A stretch of 64,000 nt of DNA from an uncultured Dehalococcoidia bacterium (GTDB lineage Bacteria > Chloroflexota > Dehalococcoidia > Lucifugimonadales > Lucifugimonadaceae). The notes under the pieces were generated by a model. The model was not told where the DNA came from, made no database searches, and worked only from the letters and a program-made list of their open reading frames with translations. Location of the stretch: assembly GCA_958295935.1 (NCBI GenBank), contig OY282385.1, positions 2,273,545-2,337,544 on the forward strand, in the 5' to 3' direction. Below, piece by piece: positions 34,983 through 43,082 of the stretch (the first letter of the stretch is position 1; every line of letters begins with the position of its first letter). The position numbers and the translations under genes are program-made.

Positions 34983-35706
34983 AAACCGTCTTGATGTACT
35001 GGCCCAGGCCAGATGACTTCTTCAACTTCCGTCTGAGGTTGGATACGTGAGTATCCACCGTGCGGTCGAACCCGTCGAAGTCATACCCGAAAGAACTCTC
35101 GATGAGCTGCTCTCGCGTGACTGTACGGCCCTCCGCACGCATGAAATACTCGAGCAGCCGGTACTCGGTCGGAGTCAACGCAGCGACCTCTCCGGCAATG
35201 GTCACGGTGCGCGAATCGAGATGCACCACGATCTCCCCGCACTCCAGCCTGCCGCTCGCAATGTCGTCATCGGAAGGCGGTTTGCTACGCCTAAGCACCG
35301 CCTTCACGCGCGCCACAAGCTCACGAGGGCTGAACGGCTTCACCACGTAGTCGTCAGCGCCCATGTCGAGCCCCGACAACCTGTCTACCTCCTCCACACG
35401 CGCCGTAACCATGATGACCGGTATGTCGGAGTCCGCACGCAGACGCCGACATACCTCGGTACCGTCCAACTTCGGAAGGTTGAGATCCAGAATCACCAGC
35501 GAAGGATTGCGCTCCAGTGAAAGCCGCAAACCCTCTGCCCCGTCGACGGCCACTGACACTTCGTAACCCGCCTGCGCCAGATACAGCCGAATCAGCTGAG
35601 CAACCGCAGGATCATCCTCAACTATCAGTACGGACTCACTGACGGCATATTCTGTATCCCGTTCGCCCAAGAACGCCGTCCTTTCCCGCAGTGCAAGTGA
35701 TTGCAT
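34951..35706 (-). CDS. OmpR/PhoB-type response regulator
   Basis: A 251-residue two-domain regulator. The receiver domain has the acidic pair in VLIVEDDPAVAQLI, the phospho-Asp in LVILDLNLPKLDG, and VKPFSPRELVARVK with the conserved Lys. The C-terminal winged helix shows LTPTEYRLLEYFMR, RTVDTHVSNLRRKL and VYGIGYRFEA. ATG 35706 has AAGGAAGG upstream and avoids overlap with the repeat-protein gene; the longer frame to 35790 is less likely. Activated by the downstream kinase, it should control transcription of unknown targets, perhaps including this operon. Confidence 0.95.
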   Translation of the reverse strand: MQSLALRERTAFLGERDTEYAVSESVLIVEDDPAVAQLIRLYLAQAGYEVSVAVDGAEGLRLSLERNPSLVILDLNLPKLDGTEVCRRLRADSDIPVIMVTARVEEVDRLSGLDMGADDYVVKPFSPRELVARVKAVLRRSKPPSDDDIASGRLECGEIVVHLDSRTVTIAGEVAALTPTEYRLLEYFMRAEGRTVTREQLIESSFGYDFDGFDRTVDTHVSNLRRKLKKSSGLGQYIKTVYGIGYRFEAA

Positions 35707-35744
35707 CGTTGACCCTTCCTTAAAGACTGCCACATCCGCGGTCT

Positions 35745-37322
35745 CTACGAGCCGCAGGAGGAAGCCTCCGCTTCTTCCGATTCGTCCCAATCTTCCATGC
35801 CCAACTTCTTCAACATCTCCTTGAACTGATCCGGGGAAGACAAGCCGAAGCCGCCCTCATACCCGTCCAACTTCGAGAAGAGGTCGTCGAGGTTGAGGTC
35901 ATCGAGATCCCAATCGCCTTCCTTCTCGAATCCTTGCGTCCCGAATCCGCGCCATCCATCGCCGTCTTTCTCGAAGTACCGGGACTCCCCCTTCCCCAAG
36001 TCGAAGTTGCCCTCCGACTCCCACTCATCCATGCCCAATTTGTCCAACATCTCCTCGAACTGATCCGGGGACGAGAGGCCGAAGCCGCCCTCATACCCGT
36101 CCAACTTCGAGAAGAGGTCGTCAAGGTTGAGGTCATCTAGATCCCAATCGCCTTCCTTCTCGAATCCTTGCGTCCCGAATCCGCGCCATCCATCGCCGTC
36201 TTTCTCGAAGTACCGGGACTCCCCCTTCCCCAAGTCGAAGTTGCCCTCCGACTCCCACTCATCCATGCCCAATTTGCCCAACATCTCCTTGAACTGTTCC
36301 GAGGACGAGAGGCCGAAGCCGCCCTCATACCCATCCAGCTTCGAGAAGAGGTCGTCGAGGTTGCGGTCATCGAGATCCCAATCGCCTTCCTTCTCGAATC
36401 CTTGCGTCCCGAATCCGCGCCATCCATCGCCGCCTTTCTCGAAGTACCGGGACTCCCCCTTCCCCAAGTCGAAGTTGCCCTCCGACTCCCACTCATCCAT
36501 GCCCAATTTCTCCAACATCTCCTGGAACTGTTCCGGGGACGAGAGGCCGAAGCCGCCCTCATACCCATCCAACTTCGAGAAGAAGCCGTCGAAGTCATCG
36601 AGATCCCAATCTCCCTCAGAGTCGAACTCGAAGCCAAGACCGGACGGGTCGGCCCAAAGGGATTTTGCAAACAGTTCCACCAAGTCCTCACCCACCAAGA
36701 ACGACGGTGTCGAGTCTAGCCAGACCCTGAGATCCGCCGCTTCCTCACGCGTGATCACGCCGCCGCTCTCCAGACTATCCACCATGTTCTTCAGGCTCGT
36801 GCTCTTTTCCTGGCCCGAAGTATCCGCGTAGGCCTGGGCGAACGCTTCTCGCAACTCCTCCGTTTCCACGCCGAGAGTCTCAGCCATCCTGTCGATGACC
36901 TCCCCTTGCCCATCCTCCGCATCCGTGAACAGCCCGGAAAGAGCTTCCTCCATCGGGTCGAAGAAGAACGGCTCTTCAGCGTCGGCCTCGTCGAAAAGCG
37001 TCCCGAGCAGGCGGTCAAACCCATCCGGCCGGTCGTTCAACCAGTTTGTGAGTTGCTCAGATTCCTGACCGCCAATGGTGCTGCTCGCCTCCAGAAAGTC
37101 CACCAGCGAGTCGATTTTTTCCTTCGTGACGGCCTTCACGGCCGACTCGTGCGCCGCTATCAGGTCGTCAGAACTCTTCCCGATGTTGCCCGCCGCCTTG
37201 TCAAGCAATTCGTTCTCGTTGTCAGAACCGTATGTTGACATCACCACCGCAGCCGCCGCGGCTCCGCCGGCCGCCACTACGCATACAAATGCCAGTGCGA
37301 TAATCCGCGTCTTTCTCTTCAT
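35745..37322 (-). CDS. secreted or anchored protein with near-identical 78-residue tandem repeats
   Basis: A protein of about 525 residues starting at ATG 37322, with AGGAGG five bases upstream. An N-terminal signal or anchor (RIIALAFVCVVAAGGAAAAA) is followed by helical modules resembling DUF2680-type units (LVDSLESGGVITREEAADLR with WLDSTPSF; ESEQLTNWLNDRPDGF). Then come three full repeats and one partial repeat of 78 residues, each with DLFSKLDGYEGGFGLSS, QFxEMLxKLGMDEWESEG and NFDLGKGESRYFEK. It is strongly acidic. I know no function. It lies 38 bases upstream of the response regulator, pointing to a shared operon and a role in signalling or as its output. Confidence 0.75.
   Translation of the reverse strand: MKRKTRIIALAFVCVVAAGGAAAAAVVMSTYGSDNENELLDKAAGNIGKSSDDLIAAHESAVKAVTKEKIDSLVDFLEASSTIGGQESEQLTNWLNDRPDGFDRLLGTLFDEADAEEPFFFDPMEEALSGLFTDAEDGQGEVIDRMAETLGVETEELREAFAQAYADTSGQEKSTSLKNMVDSLESGGVITREEAADLRVWLDSTPSFLVGEDLVELFAKSLWADPSGLGFEFDSEGDWDLDDFDGFFSKLDGYEGGFGLSSPEQFQEMLEKLGMDEWESEGNFDLGKGESRYFEKGGDGWRGFGTQGFEKEGDWDLDDRNLDDLFSKLDGYEGGFGLSSSEQFKEMLGKLGMDEWESEGNFDLGKGESRYFEKDGDGWRGFGTQGFEKEGDWDLDDLNLDDLFSKLDGYEGGFGLSSPDQFEEMLDKLGMDEWESEGNFDLGKGESRYFEKDGDGWRGFGTQGFEKEGDWDLDDLNLDDLFSKLDGYEGGFGLSSPDQFKEMLKKLGMEDWDESEEAEASSCGS
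35790..36620. repeat. 234-bp in-frame tandem repeat array
   Basis: The same 234-base unit recurs with exact spacing: for example the word CCGAATCCGCGCCATCCATC begins at 35941, 36175 and 36409. Copies are nearly identical at the DNA level, which suggests recent duplication or gene conversion. The period is a multiple of three, so copy number can change without breaking the frame. Confidence 0.9.
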
Positions 37323-37540
37323 TTCCGCCTCCTGACCTGAGTTTGGCCTACATCCCGCCCTAAATGTGTAACTGGATATTGTCAAGACAATTTCAAGAAT
37401 CTCCGATATGCCCCCACTTCTTTCTCCCTAAGAAGGAGAAGCGTGCGCCTGTCCGCTGTACGATGGGCTTCGCATCGCAGCCCGGTCAACCGCCTCGCCG
37501 CCCATGGCCATGCACGCGCGCTCAGGGCTGAGCGACTGAG

Positions 37541-38191
37541 CTAGCCTTCCTCTTTATCCCTCTTAACCCCTGAGCCGGTTCTCATTCGCAGAACCGCCTC
37601 CAGAAATTCCCGCCGGTTGAACTTGATCGCCTCGGTAAGGAAGAACCGCATGAGTACCGTAACGGCCAGTCCTACCGCTCCCGCCAGCGCCTGCCATGGA
37701 GAATCCAGCAGGACCGCGGACACGATGACCGCCACCAAGCCTATCCCCGCTGCATGACCCGAACTACGCAACAACGCTACGGCCGTCAGCCCAACCCCAA
37801 GCCCGATCGCGCTTGGAACCGGAACAAGTGCGACCACGCCCCCAATTGCCGCAGCCAACGCCGCGCCGCCCCTGAAACGCAGGAATAGAGGGTACATGTG
37901 CCCGGCCACGGCCGCCGCGCCGCTGGCAGCCAGCAAGTTATCCTCCACGCCCAACGCTCTCGCAGCAAGTACCGCCGCGCCGCCCTTGCAAACGTCTCCC
38001 ACAAAGACCGCCGCACCCAGCTTCTTAGAGACTGACCTGAAGACGTTCGCAGCCCCAGGATTGCGAGTGCCGGTTTCCAGAATGTTGACCCCGACCGAAC
38101 GCGCTGCCAGGTACGCCAGGGGAAGCGAACCAAGCAGGTAACCGGCGGCAAGCGAAAGAGCTAACCGGGCGTACTCCGCACCCTCCATCAT
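37541..38191 (-). CDS. plsY: glycerol-3-phosphate acyltransferase PlsY
   Basis: A 216-residue polytopic membrane enzyme that transfers the acyl group of acyl-phosphate to glycerol-3-phosphate, the first step in phospholipid synthesis in most bacteria. Signature segments are YLLGSLPLAYLAAR, TGTRNPGAANVFR, GDVCKGGAAVLAAR, and HMYPLFLRFRGGAALAAAIG, where the usual KGGKG is RGGAA. The C-terminal loop is longer than usual. About five TM helices. The RGGAA in place of KGGKG-type residues is notable but the other two motifs are intact. Confidence 0.85.
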   Translation of the reverse strand: MMEGAEYARLALSLAAGYLLGSLPLAYLAARSVGVNILETGTRNPGAANVFRSVSKKLGAAVFVGDVCKGGAAVLAARALGVEDNLLAASGAAAVAGHMYPLFLRFRGGAALAAAIGGVVALVPVPSAIGLGVGLTAVALLRSSGHAAGIGLVAVIVSAVLLDSPWQALAGAVGLAVTVLMRFFLTEAIKFNRREFLEAVLRMRTGSGVKRDKEEG

Positions 38192-38400
38192 CTACGGTTT
38201 CCTTTCTCTTTCACCGCCGGGCGTCCGGCGCAACGCTTAAGCCCCTCGCAGCCCGCGGGAACTGGCAAACTCGGCAATATCGATGCCGCTGAAGACCAAT
38301 GCCCTTGCGGCCAACGTTCAGTCAAGCCCTATGGCCGCCGACAGCGAGCACTCAACACGTTGATAGCGCCTCCACCGGTTGCCGCAAAACCACCTCGAAA

Positions 38401-38739
38401 CTAACCCGGCCAGGAGGTCTGTGCGCTGCGCTGAGGCCGTCCGGCCAGCGGGCCCGATTCCACCCTGAAGGCTGAGTCCGGGTCTTGCCTCGCAGTCGTC
38501 TCACTTGTGAAAGCAAACCACGCACCGCCGCACTGCGCGCATTGCCTGCCCGTATAGGAACTGGCTGTCGAGCCGCAGTGAGGGCAGTACACCTTGGGGC
38601 GATTGGCCGAATGTTTCTCCGCAGACTCCATCCTTTCTCCGCAATAAGGACAGCTTGGCTCTATCGGCGGCGGGTACTTCGACTCGATACGCACCTCGCA
38701 ACTGGGGCAGCGGAAGCTCAGGGAGTGGTCTGAAGTCAT
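38401..38739 (-). CDS. zinc-ribbon protein, function unknown
   Basis: A 112-residue protein with three CxxC-type knuckles: FRCPSCEVRIES, SCPYCGERMES, VYCPHCGSTASS and a fourth pair QCAQCGGAWFAF, enough for two zinc ribbons. The C-terminal 30 residues are disordered-looking. It could bind nucleic acid or protein. The stop of the fhs gene lies upstream: fhs ends at 38743, three bases before this start at 38739, so the two are likely cotranscribed. Confidence 0.65.
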   Translation of the reverse strand: MTSDHSLSFRCPSCEVRIESKYPPPIEPSCPYCGERMESAEKHSANRPKVYCPHCGSTASSYTGRQCAQCGGAWFAFTSETTARQDPDSAFRVESGPLAGRPQRSAQTSWPG

Positions 38740-38742
38740 TGC

Positions 38743-40377
38743 CTAAACTCCTAAGAGGCCGGTGACCCGGCCCGACGATTCGTCAAGGTCGATGTCCCAA
38801 GCATTGGGGGACCCCGGCAAGCCGGGCAAAGTGATTATATCGCCAGCCATTGTGACGATTTGCCTTGCCCCGGTAAGAGCCCGCAACTCCCGTATTGGCA
38901 AGGTGTGACCGGTCGGCGCCCCCAGCTGCCTACGGTCAGCGGTTACCGAAAGGTGCGTCTTGGACATGCACACGGGAAAGTTCCAGCCGCGGCCCTCGAA
39001 CCTGCGAGCGGTCGTGCGCGTCATCGGCCCCCAGGTCACGCGGCCAGCCCGATAGACCCTGTCCGCCAGCGTCTCGACCTTATCTATCAATGGCGCATCG
39101 TCATCGTACAGTAGCCGCACCTCGGCGTCTGATCGCGCAGCGTCGACCACCGCAGATGCCAAGTCGGTCATCCCGGCGCCGCCCTCTGCAAAACCCCTCG
39201 CCTCCGCCGTATGGATCGCGCCTGCGTCTTCAGCCGCGGACCTGACCTCCGAAAGTTCCGCCGCAGTGTCTTCCGGGAAACGGTTTATCGCCACGACTGC
39301 CGGCAATCCAAACATGCTCACGATGCGCAGCGCGTTCCGGAGGTTCTCCGCCCCGCGAGCCACCGCCGAAGGGTTGGGAGAGGCGATTTCGTTCATTTTC
39401 ACACCGCCGTGCCACTTCAATCCGCGCACCGTGGACACGATCACAGCCACTGCAGGCTCGGGCCCGCCCTGACGCACCTTGATGTCCATGAACTTCTCAA
39501 AGCCCAGGTCTGCGCCAAAGCCCGCCTCCGTTACCACATAATCGCATACTGACTTGGCAAGAACGTCCGCGATGATAGAACTACACCCGTGGGCAATGTT
39601 GCCGAAAGGCCCCATGTGCACCAGGGCAGGCTGGCCCTCAGCGGTCTGCGCGAGGTTCGGCTTCAGCGCGTCCTTCAGAAGAGCCATCATGGATCCCACG
39701 GCCCGGATCTCATTGGCTGTTACCGGCCTGCCGTCACTAGTCCAACCAACCACCACGTCCGAAAGCCTCTGCCGCAGATCCGCGTAGTCCTTGGCCAGGG
39801 CCAGTATTGCCATGATCTCCGAAGCCGACGAAATGTCGAAACCCGTCTGACGCATGGGAGCGTTAGCTTTTCCACCGATGCCGGTCACCACGTCGCGAAG
39901 ACTGCGGTCCTCAGCGTCGGTCACGCGCCGCCACGTGATGCCGGATGCCTCGAAACCCTTGATCGCGCCGCGGTACGCGGCGTTGTCAGTCATGGCTGCA
40001 AGCAGGTTGTGAGCAGACTCCATGGCGTGAAAATCGCCGGTGAAGTGGAGATTTATATCCCCCGACGGTTCCACAGTCGCCTTGCCGCCCCCGGTTCCGC
40101 CCCCCTTGTGACCGAATACCGGGCCGAGCGATGGCTGCCGGATGGTGAGAACCGCCTGTTCACCGATCTTTGCCAGCCCTTGGGTCAACCCCGCCGCGGT
40201 AGTGGATTTGCCTTCGCCGGCCGGCGTTGGAGTGATCGCAGTAATTACGATCAACTTGCCGTTCTTGCCATTCGACGGAAACGACTCGAACGGAACCTTC
40301 GCCTTGTCGTGTCCGTAAGGCTCGTAATCGCCCTGCCCAAGTCCTATTTCAGCCGCTACTTCTGCGATTGGCCGCAT
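38743..40377 (-). CDS. fhs: formate--tetrahydrofolate ligase
   Basis: Fhs (544 residues) uses ATP to join formate to tetrahydrofolate, feeding one-carbon metabolism. The P-loop is in TPTPAGEGKSTTAAGLTQGL, near residue 50. Other family blocks are RQPSLGPVFGHKGGG, NLHFTGDFHAMESAHNLL, MRQTGFDISSASEIMAIL and DIKVRQGGPEPAVAVIV. Length is close to the usual 555. It is followed after three bases by the zinc-ribbon gene. No folD or other one-carbon gene is in the window. Confidence 0.96.
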   Translation of the reverse strand: MRPIAEVAAEIGLGQGDYEPYGHDKAKVPFESFPSNGKNGKLIVITAITPTPAGEGKSTTAAGLTQGLAKIGEQAVLTIRQPSLGPVFGHKGGGTGGGKATVEPSGDINLHFTGDFHAMESAHNLLAAMTDNAAYRGAIKGFEASGITWRRVTDAEDRSLRDVVTGIGGKANAPMRQTGFDISSASEIMAILALAKDYADLRQRLSDVVVGWTSDGRPVTANEIRAVGSMMALLKDALKPNLAQTAEGQPALVHMGPFGNIAHGCSSIIADVLAKSVCDYVVTEAGFGADLGFEKFMDIKVRQGGPEPAVAVIVSTVRGLKWHGGVKMNEIASPNPSAVARGAENLRNALRIVSMFGLPAVVAINRFPEDTAAELSEVRSAAEDAGAIHTAEARGFAEGGAGMTDLASAVVDAARSDAEVRLLYDDDAPLIDKVETLADRVYRAGRVTWGPMTRTTARRFEGRGWNFPVCMSKTHLSVTADRRQLGAPTGHTLPIRELRALTGARQIVTMAGDIITLPGLPGSPNAWDIDLDESSGRVTGLLGV

Positions 40378-40437
40378 TCCTGCCTCCGTTGGAACCTTCT
40401 ACCTACCGACGTCTCCCGCTTCTTCCGTCCCGCCTGC

Positions 40438-42387
40438 TCACGCTTCTTCATCAGCATACGCGCCCCCGCCTGCAAGAGCGGCATCCCCGCATGCCGGCAT
40501 GATGGGCAAGACCGCGTGCGACGGCCGCAAACGGTCGTGGTACACCGTGTTGTCAGCAGGTGCGCGCATCCGCTCCAGGCCAGGGGCTTCTCCAGTGTTT
40601 GGATTCACGTCGAAACGAGGGAAATTGGAACTCGACACGTCGATGCGGATGCGATGCCCCGCAGCAAATAGGTTGCTCGTGGGCGGAAGCTCCACCGTGA
40701 TCCTGGCCGCCTCGCCAGGCGGCAGCGGGTCGGCCAGGCCGTCATTGTGACGGTAGCGAAGCCTGACGATGCTATCAGCCAGCAGAAACGCGTAGCCATA
40801 AGGATAGGCCGCGCTCGGCGGGTAGACGTCCATGAGCTTCGCGGTGAAATCCGTATCGGGCGCGGTGGTGGACACCCAGAGCGCAACCTTGACGTGTCCT
40901 GTCACCTCTACGTTCTGGGGCAAAGGCTTGGTCTGAAAGACGAGAATATCGCGCCTCGATCCAAGGGGCAGGTACGGAGGCCGGCATCCGAAGATCCCGG
41001 GCCCCTCGACCTGGTTGAAGGCCCCCGCCGGCACAAGATCCTTTACGCGGGACTGCCTCGGTACAACGTCAGGGTCGCTGATGCCCGCTGGCAGACTTCC
41101 GGCGTCGTAGAAAGCCGAGAGCTGCCCTCCTATGGTCGGCACAGGATCCGATGGATCGAACGTGTAGGTAGCGCTTGAACTCTCCAACTCAGGCGCTCGC
41201 TCGCTCAAGACCCCCTCCGGGTGCATGTAGTAAGGCGTGTAGCGTGTTCGAGCGGGCGGCCATTCCCGTTCGTCCCGCCACCTGCCGCCGTGAGCGATTC
41301 GTCCGCTCTGAGCCCTGCCTCCGTCGCCGCCGCCCATCACGAAGATCCGTAGCGGAGATTCTCGATCAAGACCGTTGTCTATTCCCTTGAACCACCGGTC
41401 GAACCAGCTTAGGTGAAGTTTGCGCCACTCTACGGCCGCGTCCTCACCAAACTCCGCGTCTCCGGCCCAGCTCCGCTGAGGCGAGTCGTTGGCATGAGTC
41501 CATGGACCCACAAGCGCGCGGATCGGTCCGCGCTTTGCCCTGCTCAGGGCGAGATAGTTCTCGAACAACCCTCGCGAATACGGGTCGTACCAGCCTCCCA
41601 CCAGCAAGACCGGGCAGTCGGAAAAACTCTCCAGGTGTTCCAGCGGCGCAAGTCCCGGATCGCGCCACATTTCTTCGTAGTCAGCCCGCGTCATCAGGTC
41701 GAACAACCAATCCTCGTACTGCGGTACAAGTCCAAGCTGCGTATGACCTCTGCGCAGCGGCAGACGTTGAAGCCATTCGGATATGCCCGGCGCGCCCAGA
41801 TTGAGCGCCGCGGTTACGTACTTGCCCTGGCGTTCCTGGTAGGGCTTGTTTACCGCCGAAACCCAGAATGCCGCAGCCATCATGCGCAGTTCAAAGGCGC
41901 CGCCGTGGCGTACGGAACTCGTGTACGCGTTGGAGCCGCTGAAGGTCGGGATGAGAGCTCCTATGCTGTTCGATCCCTGGGTCGCCATCGCGGTCTGCGT
42001 CCATCCGGCCCACGAAATGCCCCAACCGCCGATCTTGCCCGTGCACCAAGGCTGACTCGCAATCCAATTCACCGTATCGTGCCCGTCTTCCGCTTCGGGA
42101 AACAGGAAGTTGGTCAGGCCCTCGGAGCCAAAGGTACCTCGGCTGTCCTGGATTACCGCTGCGTACCCCCGTTTGGCGAACCAGCTGCACCACCCAAGAC
42201 CCCGCTCTACAGCACCCCGGTCGTACTGCGTCCTGTGCAACAGAGCCGGAAACGGGCCTGGCAGAGAGCGACCGTATCTGGCCGGAAGGTATACGTCTGT
42301 GGCTAGCCGGACGCCATCCCGCATGGGAACCTTGTGGCTTTCGACGGTGACGTCGAATTCGGGCTGGGAGCAGGGGCTGGAAGTCAC
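40438..42387 (-). CDS. CocE/NonD family alpha/beta hydrolase (X-Pro dipeptidyl-peptidase S15 type)
   Basis: A 649-residue hydrolase. The alpha/beta domain has RDGVRLATDVYLPARYG, AAVIQDSRGTFGSEG and the nucleophile elbow GGWGISWAGWTQ. Later PVLLVGGWYDPYSRGLFENY carries the catalytic Asp and VGPWTHANDSP the His region. The C-terminal jelly-roll (about 440-640) ends near RIDVSSSNFPRFDVNPNTGE. CocE-type enzymes hydrolyse esters or amides such as cocaine, and relatives act on X-Pro peptides or acylated antibiotics; substrate unknown. Slightly longer than typical. Confidence 0.88.
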   Translation of the reverse strand: MTSSPCSQPEFDVTVESHKVPMRDGVRLATDVYLPARYGRSLPGPFPALLHRTQYDRGAVERGLGWCSWFAKRGYAAVIQDSRGTFGSEGLTNFLFPEAEDGHDTVNWIASQPWCTGKIGGWGISWAGWTQTAMATQGSNSIGALIPTFSGSNAYTSSVRHGGAFELRMMAAAFWVSAVNKPYQERQGKYVTAALNLGAPGISEWLQRLPLRRGHTQLGLVPQYEDWLFDLMTRADYEEMWRDPGLAPLEHLESFSDCPVLLVGGWYDPYSRGLFENYLALSRAKRGPIRALVGPWTHANDSPQRSWAGDAEFGEDAAVEWRKLHLSWFDRWFKGIDNGLDRESPLRIFVMGGGDGGRAQSGRIAHGGRWRDEREWPPARTRYTPYYMHPEGVLSERAPELESSSATYTFDPSDPVPTIGGQLSAFYDAGSLPAGISDPDVVPRQSRVKDLVPAGAFNQVEGPGIFGCRPPYLPLGSRRDILVFQTKPLPQNVEVTGHVKVALWVSTTAPDTDFTAKLMDVYPPSAAYPYGYAFLLADSIVRLRYRHNDGLADPLPPGEAARITVELPPTSNLFAAGHRIRIDVSSSNFPRFDVNPNTGEAPGLERMRAPADNTVYHDRLRPSHAVLPIMPACGDAALAGGGAYADEEA

Positions 42388-42609
42388 TTGAGCAAAGCTC
42401 CTGATATGCGCGTGAAGCTATCTCGCGAGTGTACTTCAGAGCGCGGAACGGCCCCAGCCGCAGCCGCCCCGACCTCTCCAACGGCAGTCTCCAACTCGGT
42501 CTTTGACGCCGTACTGTTTCGGCTGGGATCTTGAACCCGCCAATTCGTTTACCGGCTCTGACGTGAGCGCTAGCATTGGTTGGAACGGTCTACTCAAGTG
42601 AGTAGCCGG

Positions 42610-42633
42610 CCGGCGGCGAGATACTGCCGCCGG
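42610..42633 (+). promoter_or_regulatory. hairpin in the leader of the Gly/Lys-rich small gene
   Basis: CCGGCGGC at 42610-42617 pairs perfectly with GCCGCCGG at 42626-42633 around GAGATACT. It lies about 35 bases upstream of the small gene's ATG. It has no T-run, so it looks like a 5' leader structure rather than a terminator. Confidence 0.5.
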
Positions 42634-42667
42634 AAACCCAAACTGATTTAGCAAAAGGAAAGACATA

Positions 42668-42796
42668 ATGAGCAGTTTGAAAGCGATGGCCAAAGGCGGT
42701 AAAGGTGGCGGCGGCAAAGGCGGCGGCAAGGGTGGTAACTACCCGAGTCGCACGGGTAAGCCGTCGGGTGGTGGGAGAGGCAACGACCCCAAATAG
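42668..42796 (+). CDS. 42-residue Gly/Lys-rich small protein
   Basis: ATG 42668 is preceded by AAAAGGAAAGACATA, a reasonable ribosome-binding site. The protein starts MSSLKAMAKGGKGGGGKGG, continues with Gly/Lys repeats and ends in NYPSRTGKPSGGGRGNDPK. It is strongly basic and probably disordered. The NYPS-TGKPSGGGR tail rings a bell as a motif seen in tiny uncharacterised proteins of other phyla, but I cannot name a family. It is the only plus-strand gene in an 11-kb minus-strand block, which argues for its own promoter. Nucleic-acid binding is a guess from charge. Confidence 0.6.
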   Translation: MSSLKAMAKGGKGGGGKGGGKGGNYPSRTGKPSGGGRGNDPK

Positions 42797-42900
42797 GGAC
42801 TTGGCCTTGGGTCTCGTCAGATAGATGAGGCTCCCGTGACCGCGGCACAGCCGTCGGAAAGGAGCATGACGTAGGTCTAGGTCTCTCGCTCTGAGTCCGC

Positions 42901-43075
42901 CTATTTGATTGCCGTTTCGTATGCTAGGACGGGCCCTGCGGCAGCGCCAATGCCGCCGCAAGGCCCAGATAGTTCGGATATCGCGGCTGCCGGCATGAGT
43001 AGTCCGCAGGGTAGCGAGGCGCCTGCGAGAGCTGTGAAGGCCCGGCGATGGGTTGAGGATCCTCTGGATAGTATT
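42901..43075 (-). pseudogene. remnant of a second MFS transporter 3' end
   Basis: The minus strand reads RRAFTALAGASLPCGLLMPAA, then a Gly/Pro-rich tail to TAG at 42901. This parallels RWAFIALAGASLLGGLLVLAA at the end of the intact MFS gene just upstream. At the DNA level about 55 bases near 43000-43055 match 43190-43245 imperfectly. It looks like the tail of a tandem paralogue or a decayed partial duplication. Confidence 0.5.
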
Positions 43076-43082
43076 TGCGCGG

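Noticed and set aside
35790-36620. CRISPR-like array
   Set aside because: Units are 234 bp, contiguous and in frame with a coding gene; there are no short repeats separated by unique spacers.
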